A program made the translations under genes and the position numbers. From an uncultured Eubacteriales bacterium (GTDB taxonomy: Bacteria; Bacillota; Clostridia; Oscillospirales; Oscillospiraceae), in NCBI GenBank assembly GCA_900552015.1, contig URXY01000025.1, positions 1-27,469 on the forward strand: 27,469 nt of DNA, written 5' to 3'. Positions within the stretch are counted from its first letter, which is position 1. Each line of letters opens with the position of its first letter. Below, piece by piece: positions 7,622 through 13,965 of this stretch. The notes beneath the pieces were generated by a model that ran no database searches, was not told where the DNA came from, and saw nothing but the letters and a program-made list of their open reading frames with translations.

Positions 7622-8278
7622 ATGTTTCGCTCGTTGTTTGATCCCAACAGCGCCTTCTTCCGCGGCATGGAGCGGGTGTGGACGCTGGTGGTGCTGAATG
7701 TGCTGTGGGTGTTGTGCTCTCTGCCGGTGGTGACCATAGGCCCCTCCACAGCGGCGCTGTATCAGGTGCTGGGGAAAGTGATACAGGGGGAGGACAGCCA
7801 CACGGCGAGAAAATTTTTCGCCGCATGGCGGGAGAACTTCAAGTGTGCCCTGCTGGTATGGCTGCCCATGCTGGCGGTGCTGGTTCTGTGCGGCTTTGAT
7901 CTGTACTTCGCCGTTCTGAACGACCGTTTTTTGTGGAAGCTGCTGGCGGTATTCGCCTTGCAGCTGGCGGCAGTGGAGCTGACATTTGTGTTTCCCCTGA
8001 TGGCCCGGTATCAGAACACATGGCGCAGCCACATGAAAAATGCCATGCTGGTGGGGGTGGGGAACCTGCCACGGATGCTGCTGATCTGGCTGATCTGGGC
8101 GGTGCCGGTGGGGGCGTGTCTGGCGTTCCCGTGGCTGCGGCTGTATCTGAGCCTTGTGTGGCTGCTGATCGGGTACAGCAGTCTCAGCTATGTGACGGCT
8201 CTGCTGCTGCGGCCGGTGTTCCGGCGGCTGGAGCAGCCTAAGGATGACCCGAAGAAGGACGGGACGGATGCGTCCTGA
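7622..8278 (+). CDS. YesL-family (DUF624) membrane protein
   Basis: Predicted integral membrane protein of 218 residues with about five hydrophobic segments (roughly residues 20-40, 75-95, 100-125, 145-165 and 168-195). The N-terminal pattern, a short FRSLFDPNSAFFRGMERVW stretch then a membrane helix ending in PVVTIGPSTAALY, is typical of the YesL/DUF624 family. The start at 7622 uses GGAGGGG inside the last codons of ksgA, so it is translationally coupled. Family members often sit near carbohydrate transport genes, but none is present here, and the molecular role is unknown. Confidence 0.8.
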   Translation: MFRSLFDPNSAFFRGMERVWTLVVLNVLWVLCSLPVVTIGPSTAALYQVLGKVIQGEDSHTARKFFAAWRENFKCALLVWLPMLAVLVLCGFDLYFAVLNDRFLWKLLAVFALQLAAVELTFVFPLMARYQNTWRSHMKNAMLVGVGNLPRMLLIWLIWAVPVGACLAFPWLRLYLSLVWLLIGYSSLSYVTALLLRPVFRRLEQPKDDPKKDGTDAS

Positions 8279-8296
8279 CCGGCGGGGGCTGACGGC

Positions 8297-8325
8297 TTGA
8301 CAAGCGGCGTCAGGTATGGTAAACT
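8297..8325 (+). promoter_or_regulatory. Strong promoter of the SCIFF locus
   Basis: Perfect -35 TTGACA (8297-8302), a 17-nt spacer and -10 TAAACT (8320-8325), about 35 nt before the precursor ATG. Confidence 0.85.
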
Positions 8326-8359
8326 GTGATAAATTTTGTAATGTACGGAGGGTACAGCT

Positions 8360-8509
8360 ATGAAGCATATTCAGACCATTGAGACCCGTGACCTCTGCCA
8401 GAGCGCCAAGAACGGCGGCTGCGGCGAGTGCCAGACCTCCTGCCAGTCTGCCTGCAAGACCAGCTGCGGTATTGCCAACCAGGCTTGCGAGAAGAAGAAC
8501 AACGACTGA
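8360..8509 (+). CDS. scfA: SCIFF ranthipeptide precursor (six-cysteine-type RiPP peptide)
   Basis: Encodes a 49-residue peptide that begins MKHIQTIETR and carries the Cys-rich core CGECQTSCQSACKTSC, the hallmark of the SCIFF family of clostridial ranthipeptides. Cys residues are at 13, 21, 24, 28, 32, 36 and 43. The partner radical SAM enzyme forms thioether links from Cys sulfur to a non-alpha carbon of an acceptor residue. The family name implies six Cys in the core region; the extra one here is Cys13 in the leader. The ATG at 8360 follows GGAGGG. It has its own strong promoter and is separated from the maturase gene by a hairpin with a T tract, which would give more precursor than enzyme. 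The biological role of SCIFF peptides is unsettled; signalling or regulation has been proposed. Confidence 0.95.
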   Translation: MKHIQTIETRDLCQSAKNGGCGECQTSCQSACKTSCGIANQACEKKNND

Positions 8510-8525
8510 GTTGTGAAAACCATGG

Positions 8526-8551
8526 TGCCGCCCTTGCCGGGCGGCATTTTT
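8526..8551 (+). terminator. Intrinsic, probably partial, terminator between scfA and scfB
   Basis: Perfect 8-bp GC-rich stem (TGCCGCCC 8526-8533 with GGGCGGCA 8539-8546), a 5-nt loop and five T residues (8547-8551). No clear promoter lies between it and scfB at 8586, so some read-through is expected. Confidence 0.8.
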
Positions 8552-8585
8552 GGCGTAGAGATCAAATATAAAGGTAGGAAACAGG

Positions 8586-9968
8586 ATGATACATCAATAT
8601 AAGCTGGGCAACCTGTGCGTGGTGCTGGATGTGTGTTCCGGCTCCGTCCACGCCGTGGACGAGGTGGCCTATGACATGATCGCCGGGTTCGAGACGCAGG
8701 AGCGGGAGACGCTGGTGGATGCGCTGGCGGAGAAGTACCGGGATCGGGAGGACGTGACCCGGTCGGAGCTGGAGGAGTGCTACGATCAGCTGCTGGCGCT
8801 GAAGGATGCGGGGAAGCTTTTCACCGAGGACACCTTCGCCCCCATGGCCGGGGAGCTGAAGGCCCGTACCTCCGGAGTCATCAAGGCATTGTGCCTCCAT
8901 GTGGCCCACACCTGCAACCTCAACTGCTCCTACTGCTTCGCCAGTCAGGGCAAGTACCACGGCGACCGGGCGCTGATGAGCTATGAGGTGGGCAAGCAGG
9001 CACTGGACTTCCTCATGGATCACTCCGGCACCCGGCACAATCTGGAGGTGGACTTCTTCGGCGGCGAGCCGCTGATGAATTTCGACGTGGTGAAGCGGCT
9101 GGTGGCCTATGCACGCAGCGTGGAGAAGGAGCGGGGCAAGCACTTCCGCTTTACCCTAACCACCAATGGGGTGCTCATCGACGACGACGTCATCGACTTC
9201 GCCAACCGGGAGATGAGCAATGTGGTGCTGAGTCTGGATGGCCGCAAGGAGGTCCATGACCGCTACCGGGTGGACTATGCAGGAAACGGCAGCTGGGAGA
9301 AGATCGTTCCCAAGTTCCAGAAGCTGGTGCAGGCCCGGCAGGGGAAGAACTACTATATGCGGGGGACCTTCACCCACGCCAACCCCGACTTTTTGAAGGA
9401 CATCCAGACCATGCTGGATCTGGGCTTCACGGAGCTGAGCATGGAGCCGGTGGTGGCTGCCCACGGTGATCCGGCGGCCCTGACGGAGGCGGACAAGGAG
9501 ATCGTCATGCAGCAGTATGAGGAGCTGGCCCGACTGATGCTGCAGCGGGACAAGGAGGGGAGGCCCTTCACCTTCTACCATTACATGATTGACCTCAAGG
9601 GCGGCCCCTGTATTTATAAGCGCATCTCCGGCTGCGGCTCCGGCACGGAGTACATGGCCGTGACCCCTTGGGGCGACCTGTACCCCTGTCACCAGTTCGT
9701 GGGCGACGAGAAATTCAAGCTGGGCAACATCTGGGACGGCGTGGAGAACCACGCCGTGCAGGCGGAGTTTGCCGGGTGCAACGTGTATGCACGGGAGGAG
9801 TGCCGGGACTGCTGGGCAAGGCTCTACTGCTCCGGCGGGTGCGCCGCTAACGCCTACCACGCCACCGGCTCCGTCCGGGGTGTATACGCCGACGGCTGCG
9901 ACCTGTTCCGCAAGCGCATGGAGTGCGCCATCGCCGTGGCGGTGGCCCGTGAGCTGGGGACGGAATGA
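8586..9968 (+). CDS. scfB: SCIFF peptide thioether maturase, radical SAM/SPASM protein
   Basis: Radical SAM enzyme of 460 residues expected to install thioether cross-links in the adjacent SCIFF peptide. An N-terminal ~95-residue RRE-like region should bind the leader. The radical SAM cluster motif is C110-x3-C114-x2-C117 (CNLNCSYC), followed by the SAM-contact motif FFGGEPLM near residue 160. A C-terminal SPASM domain is rich in Cys (GGPC, SGCGSG, YPCHQF, then CRDCWARLYCSGGC and DGCDLF), enough for two auxiliary iron-sulfur clusters. The start at 8586 has a mediocre AGGA-type site. The stop overlaps the next ATG (ATGA). Pairing with the SCIFF precursor makes the assignment firm. Confidence 0.95.
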   Translation: MIHQYKLGNLCVVLDVCSGSVHAVDEVAYDMIAGFETQERETLVDALAEKYRDREDVTRSELEECYDQLLALKDAGKLFTEDTFAPMAGELKARTSGVIKALCLHVAHTCNLNCSYCFASQGKYHGDRALMSYEVGKQALDFLMDHSGTRHNLEVDFFGGEPLMNFDVVKRLVAYARSVEKERGKHFRFTLTTNGVLIDDDVIDFANREMSNVVLSLDGRKEVHDRYRVDYAGNGSWEKIVPKFQKLVQARQGKNYYMRGTFTHANPDFLKDIQTMLDLGFTELSMEPVVAAHGDPAALTEADKEIVMQQYEELARLMLQRDKEGRPFTFYHYMIDLKGGPCIYKRISGCGSGTEYMAVTPWGDLYPCHQFVGDEKFKLGNIWDGVENHAVQAEFAGCNVYAREECRDCWARLYCSGGCAANAYHATGSVRGVYADGCDLFRKRMECAIAVAVARELGTE

Positions 9969-11302
9969 GTACCCCCATCTGCGATTTCGTCCGCCGCTAC
10001 GCCGGCGGCGGGGCCGTGCGGCTGCATATGCCCGGCCACAAGGGCTGCGGCCCGCTGGGCTGCGAGGCGCTGGACATCACGGAGATAGACGGCGCTGACG
10101 ATCTGTTTCACCCGGAGGGCATCATCGCCCGGAGCGAGGAGAACGCCGGGGCCGTTTTCGGGGCGCACACCCTGTACGCCGCCGGAGGCTCCACCCTGTG
10201 CATCCAGACCATGGTGCAGCTGCTGGCGGTATATGCACGCAGTCGGGGGCAGAGGCCCCTGCTGCTGGCGGGACGCAATGCCCACAAGGCATTCGTCAAT
10301 GCCGCCGCTCTGCTGGACGTGCCGGTGCGCTGGCTCTGTCCGGCGGAGGGAGAGGCCTATTACAGCGGGGCCGTGACCCCGGAGCAGCTGGAGCGGGAGC
10401 TGGCTCGCAGCCGGGAGCCGGTGACGGCGGTGTATCTCACCTGCCCGGACTATCTGGGGGAGCTGCCGGACGTGGCGGCGCTGGCGGCGGTGTGCCGCCG
10501 GGCCGGGGTGCTGCTGGCGGTGGACAACGCCCACGGGGCGTATCTGAAGTTTCTGTCCCCCTCCCGACATCCCATGGATCTGGGGGCAGATCTGTGCTGC
10601 GACTCCGCTCACAAGACGCTGCCGGTGGTCACGGGCGGGGCGTATCTGCACATCGCCCATCAGGCCCCGGAGCTGCTGCACCGGCAGGCCAAGGCGTCCA
10701 TGGGGCTGTGGGGCTCCAGCAGCCCGTCGTATCTGATCTTGCAGTCGCTGGACGCTGCCAACGAGCTGTTGGCGGACTATCCGGAGAAGCTGCAAGCGCT
10801 GCTGCCGCAGCTGGAGAGCCTGCGTCGTCGGCTGGCGGTGCGGGGATGGGAGCTTCTCTCCGGTGAGCCGCTGAAGGTGACGCTGTGTCCCAAGGGGTAC
10901 GGCTACACCGGCCCGGAGGTGGCGGCGGCGCTGGAGAGCGGCGGCATCTACCCGGAGTTTTACGACCCGGATCATGTGGTGCTGATGGTATCGCCCCAGA
11001 ACGACCCGGCGGAGCTGCGGCGGCTGGAGGAGGTGCTGGCGGCGCTGCCCCGGCGGCAGGCCATCCGGCAGGGGCCGCCCCCCATGCCCCGACTGGAGCA
11101 GGCGGTAACGCCCCATGAGGCCATGCTCTCCCCGTGGGAGGAGGTGCCGCTGGAGGCGTGCTGCGGCCGTATCTCCGCCGCAGGAGCACTGGGCTGTCCC
11201 CCGGCGGTGCCGGTGGTGCTGTGTGGCCAGCGGATGGATGCGGCGGCGGTGGAGGTGCTGCGCTACTATGGCTTTCACCGGTGCGCCGTGCTGACGGAAT
11301 AA
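9965..11302 (+). CDS. PLP-dependent Orn/Lys/Arg decarboxylase-family protein
   Basis: Fold-type I PLP enzyme of 445 residues in the group of short ornithine/lysine/arginine decarboxylases. Motifs are HMPGHKG (21-27), DITEIDGADDLFHPEGII (37-54), GGSTLCIQT (74-82), DNAHGA (187-192) and the Schiff-base lysine K217 in SAHKTLP. It lacks the N-terminal receiver-like wing domain of large enterobacterial decarboxylases, as usual for this Gram-positive subgroup. Its ATG overlaps the scfB stop by 4 nt, so it is translationally coupled to the SCIFF maturase. The substrate cannot be read from the sequence. It could be a polyamine enzyme, or in principle act on a peptide-derived product (speculative). It ends just before the rnpB terminator, which faces it. 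Confidence 0.85.
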   Translation: MSTPICDFVRRYAGGGAVRLHMPGHKGCGPLGCEALDITEIDGADDLFHPEGIIARSEENAGAVFGAHTLYAAGGSTLCIQTMVQLLAVYARSRGQRPLLLAGRNAHKAFVNAAALLDVPVRWLCPAEGEAYYSGAVTPEQLERELARSREPVTAVYLTCPDYLGELPDVAALAAVCRRAGVLLAVDNAHGAYLKFLSPSRHPMDLGADLCCDSAHKTLPVVTGGAYLHIAHQAPELLHRQAKASMGLWGSSSPSYLILQSLDAANELLADYPEKLQALLPQLESLRRRLAVRGWELLSGEPLKVTLCPKGYGYTGPEVAAALESGGIYPEFYDPDHVVLMVSPQNDPAELRRLEEVLAALPRRQAIRQGPPPMPRLEQAVTPHEAMLSPWEEVPLEACCGRISAAGALGCPPAVPVVLCGQRMDAAAVEVLRYYGFHRCAVLTE

Positions 11303-11305
11303 GAG

Positions 11306-11344
11306 AAAAAGGGAGCCCCGCGGCGTCATGCGCCGTGGGGCTCC
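11306..11344 (-). terminator. Intrinsic terminator of rnpB
   Basis: On the minus strand a 14-bp GC-rich stem (one G-T pair; arms 11344-11331 and 11325-11312) with a short loop is followed by CCCTTTTT (11313-11306). It sits right after the RNase P RNA 3' end and 4 nt from the convergent decarboxylase gene's stop, so it may serve both strands in part. Confidence 0.85.
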
Positions 11345-11345
11345 A

Positions 11346-11693
11346 TATCTATGCGAGCAGGTCTGTAAGCCGGGTTCTGTATTTGACAGTCATCTATCTA
11401 AGCGCATCGTTGCCGGTGCGCTTCAGCCACCTCGGGAGCGGACGGGCCGCCCTATTGCTCCCATAGCGGTGTTGCTCCGGATAGAGTTTACAGCATCGGA
11501 CACTCTCGAGCCGATGGGTGAGCTCTTACCTCGCCTTTCCACCCTTACCTCCGAAGAGGCGGTATATCTCTGTTGCACTTTTCCTGAAGTCGCCTTCGGC
11601 GGGCGTTACCCGTTATCCTTGCCCTGTGGAGCCCGGACTTTCCTCACGCGCGGCCTTTCGGCGCTGCGCCCGCGACTGTCCGGCCCGGTCGCG
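11346..11693 (-). ncRNA. rnpB: RNase P RNA, bacterial class A
   Basis: Catalytic RNA that matures tRNA 5' ends. Read on the minus strand it has the hallmark 5' segment GAGGAAAGUCCGGGCUCC, the CAACAGAGA region, the GGUAAGGGUG and GGUAAGAGC segments and the 3' consensus ACAGAACCCGGCUUACAG. Helix P2 forms from GACAGUC near the 5' end and GACUGUC near the 3' end, as in E. coli. Helix P1 (11692-11682 with 11353-11363) is imperfect: 9 of 11 pairs form, with a C-C and a C-A mismatch. That is unusual and may mean the two ends come from different genomes. End positions are estimated from the promoter and terminator. Confidence 0.95.
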
Positions 11694-11698
11694 CAAAT

Positions 11699-11727
11699 AT
11701 TGTAACGGATGGCGGCGGATTTGTCAA
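11699..11727 (-). promoter_or_regulatory. Promoter of rnpB
   Basis: The minus strand carries -35 TTGACA (11727-11722), a 17-nt spacer and -10 TACAAT (11704-11699), just upstream of the RNase P RNA 5' end. Confidence 0.85.
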
Positions 11728-11733
11728 ACCCGA

Positions 11734-11762
11734 TTGCATTTTTTTCTTCCAGCGGCTATAAT
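11734..11762 (+). promoter_or_regulatory. Promoter of murD
   Basis: TTGCAT (11734-11739), a 17-nt spacer and a perfect TATAAT (11757-11762), about 30 nt before the murD start. It is back to back with the rnpB promoter; the two -35 boxes are only 6 nt apart. Confidence 0.75.
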
Positions 11763-11793
11763 GGGAAAGACTTCAAGAATCGAGGCTTTGATC

Positions 11794-13182
11794 ATGAACG
11801 CATCTGTAAACGCCTATTTTGATACTTTGACCGGCAAGCGCGTCGCCGCGCTCGGCATCGGCGTGAGCAACACGCCGCTCATCGAGCTTTTGTGCCGCAG
11901 CGGTGTGCAGGTCATCGCCTGCGACAAAAAGAGCCGCGAGGACTTGAGTGAGCGCGCGGAGCAGCTTGAAGCGCTGGGCGCGCAGCTCCACCTTGGCGAG
12001 GACTACCTCGACAATCTGCGCGCGGATGTCGTCTTCCGTACGCCGGGGATGCGGCCGGACGTTCCGGCGCTGCTCGAGGCGAAAGCGCGCGGCAGTGTCG
12101 TAACGTCGGAGATGGAGATCTTTTTCGAGGTCTGCCCATGTACGATCATCGGCGTGACGGGCAGCGACGGCAAGACCACCACGACGAGCATCGTCGCCGA
12201 AATGCTGCGCGCGGCAGGGAAGACCGTGTATCTCGGCGGCAACATCGGCCACCCGCTGCTGTGCGACGCGGAGAAGATGCAGCCTGAAGACTTCGCGGTC
12301 GTCGAGCTCTCGTCGTTCCAGCTCCTTGATATGAAGCGCTCGCCGCACATCGCGGTGATGACGAACCTTGCGCCGAACCACTTAGACGTGCACAAGGATA
12401 TGGCCGAGTACATCTCGGCGAAGGAGAACATCTACCTCCACCAGCGCGAGGACGACATCGCCATTTTCAACGAGGACAACGACATCACGCGCAAGCTCTC
12501 GAAAAAGGCGGCAGCGTGGACGCGGCTCTTCAGCCGCCGCGAAGAGGTCGCGGACGGCACATTCCTTCGCGGAGATACCATCGTCCTGCGCCATGACGGA
12601 TGCGAGGAAGCGGTCATGCAGATCTCTGACATCCGTCTGCCGGGGATGCACAATGTCGAAAACTACCTCGCCGCCGTGACGGCGCTCGACGGCTTGGTCC
12701 CTTACGAGGTCATGCGCGAGACCGCGCGCACCTTCGCCGGCGTCGAGCACCGCATCGAGCCGGTGCGGACGCTCAATGGCGTGCAGTGGTACAACGATTC
12801 CATCGCGACCAGTCCCACGCGCGCCATCGCAGGGCTGAATGCGTTCAATGAAAAGGTCATTTTGATTGCAGGCGGATATGACAAGCATATTCCCTTTGCA
12901 CCCCTTGCACCCGAGGTGGTAAAGCACGTTAAGCTGCTCATCCTGTGCGGCGCGACGGCGGATGCCATCGAAAAGGCCGTGCGCGAGTGCCCGGACTATC
13001 ACGGCAGCCCCGAGATCGTGCGCTGCGAGAGTCTGGAGGACTGCGTGAAGACCGCCTACGAGCGCGCAGTGCGCGGCGATATCGTGACGCTCTCGCCCGC
13101 GTGCGCGGCGTTCGACCAGTTCGCAAACTTTATGGAGCGTGGCAAGGCGTTCAAGAAGCTTGTCATGGCACTTCCGGAATAG
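11794..13182 (+). CDS. murD: UDP-N-acetylmuramoylalanine--D-glutamate ligase MurD
   Basis: Cytosolic Mur ligase adding D-glutamate to UDP-MurNAc-L-Ala in peptidoglycan synthesis, using ATP. The product has 462 residues. Domain 1 starts KRVAALGIGVSN, and the ATP loop IIGVTGSDGKTTTTS spans 119-132. ELSSFQL, TNLAPNHLDVH, the HRIEPV segment and YNDSIATSP in the C-terminal domain are all typical. The start at 11794 has GAGG 8 nt upstream and lies 32 nt after a TATAAT box. The reading frame stays open back to 11518, but that would translate rnpB and the promoter. It is not in a dcw-type cluster here: yunB follows 48 nt later. Confidence 0.95.
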   Translation: MNASVNAYFDTLTGKRVAALGIGVSNTPLIELLCRSGVQVIACDKKSREDLSERAEQLEALGAQLHLGEDYLDNLRADVVFRTPGMRPDVPALLEAKARGSVVTSEMEIFFEVCPCTIIGVTGSDGKTTTTSIVAEMLRAAGKTVYLGGNIGHPLLCDAEKMQPEDFAVVELSSFQLLDMKRSPHIAVMTNLAPNHLDVHKDMAEYISAKENIYLHQREDDIAIFNEDNDITRKLSKKAAAWTRLFSRREEVADGTFLRGDTIVLRHDGCEEAVMQISDIRLPGMHNVENYLAAVTALDGLVPYEVMRETARTFAGVEHRIEPVRTLNGVQWYNDSIATSPTRAIAGLNAFNEKVILIAGGYDKHIPFAPLAPEVVKHVKLLILCGATADAIEKAVRECPDYHGSPEIVRCESLEDCVKTAYERAVRGDIVTLSPACAAFDQFANFMERGKAFKKLVMALPE

Positions 13183-13206
13183 GGAAAAGCCCGCGCGGCA
13201 TAGGCT
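13179..13206 (+). promoter_or_regulatory. Candidate sigma-E-type sporulation promoter of yunB
   Basis: An ATA-containing -35 (13179-13181) and a -10 of the form CATAnnnT (13199-13206), about 25 nt before the yunB start, resemble the mother-cell sigma-E consensus. In Bacillus subtilis yunB is under sigma-E. Such short motifs can occur by chance. Confidence 0.35.
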
Positions 13207-13230
13207 TCACTGGAATCGGGGTGAGGATCT

Positions 13231-13923
13231 GTGCCGAAGTGGAGACACAGGAGACTTTCAGGAAAGAAACGGGCGCTGCTGCTTATGCTGTTTTTGCTCG
13301 CGGCGCTGCTGGTGCTTGCCATCGTCGCGATGACGCACCTAAAGCCCGTGCTCACATCGCTTGCCACCGCGCGCGTGTCGAACACGGTCAACGGCATCGT
13401 CACCGCCGCCGTGAACGAAACGGTCTACCGCGGCGACGTGGATTACGACCGGCTCATCTCCTTTGAAAAGGACAATGAAGGGCGTATCACGGCGGTCAAG
13501 AGCAACATGGCGGAGTTCAACCGTTTGCAGTCCGCCATCATCGACGAGGTACTCGAAAAGCTCTCCGAGGTGACGACGAAGGAACTCTCCGTGCCGGTCG
13601 GCACGCTGCTCGGCTCGCCGTTTTTGGCGGGGCGCGGGCCGCTGATCCGCGTGCGGATGCAGTCGGTCGGCTCGTCGAGCGCGCATTTTGAAAATGCGTT
13701 CACGTCGGCGGGCATCAACCAGACGAAGCACCAGATTTACCTTGTGGTGGACGTCTACGTCAGTATCCTGCTGCCGGGCTTTTCCACAACGACAAAATTC
13801 AGCAACACCTATTCCGTGGCGGAGACCGTTATCGTCGGCTCCGTGCCGGAGAACTATACCTACTTCAGCAACGGCGCGGACATGGAGCAGAACGCGGAAG
13901 ATTACATCATGAACAACGGCTGA
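13231..13923 (+). CDS. yunB: Sporulation protein YunB
   Basis: Predicted membrane-anchored sporulation protein of 230 residues, a little shorter than B. subtilis YunB. A basic N-terminus (PKWRHRRLSGKKR) is followed by one membrane helix (about residues 14-35). The outward-facing remainder has family-like stretches such as NGIVTAAVNETV, VPVGTLLGSPFLAGRGP and TKHQIYLVVDVYVSILLPG. The start is GTG at 13231, with GGGGTGAGG just upstream; no ATG with a better site precedes the helix. It lies between murD and ligA, and a CATAnnnT box upstream suggests mother-cell expression. The molecular role of YunB is poorly known. Confidence 0.8.
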   Translation: MPKWRHRRLSGKKRALLLMLFLLAALLVLAIVAMTHLKPVLTSLATARVSNTVNGIVTAAVNETVYRGDVDYDRLISFEKDNEGRITAVKSNMAEFNRLQSAIIDEVLEKLSEVTTKELSVPVGTLLGSPFLAGRGPLIRVRMQSVGSSSAHFENAFTSAGINQTKHQIYLVVDVYVSILLPGFSTTTKFSNTYSVAETVIVGSVPENYTYFSNGADMEQNAEDYIMNNG

Positions 13924-13965
13924 GCGCCTTTCGCGCGGCGCTCCGCCTGAGAGAGGGAACGCACT

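Noticed and set aside
7349..8368. 339-codon frame on minus opposite ksgA and the YesL-like gene
   Set aside because: Pro/Gln/His-rich shadow with no recognisable motif; it also covers the scfA promoter.
9854..11329. 491-codon frame on minus opposite the PLP decarboxylase gene
   Set aside because: Arg/Gln/His-rich shadow translation running through the rnpB terminator; the plus-strand frame has clear PLP motifs.
11518..11793. N-terminal extension of the murD frame
   Set aside because: It would translate rnpB and the murD promoter; the family N-terminus starts at 11794.
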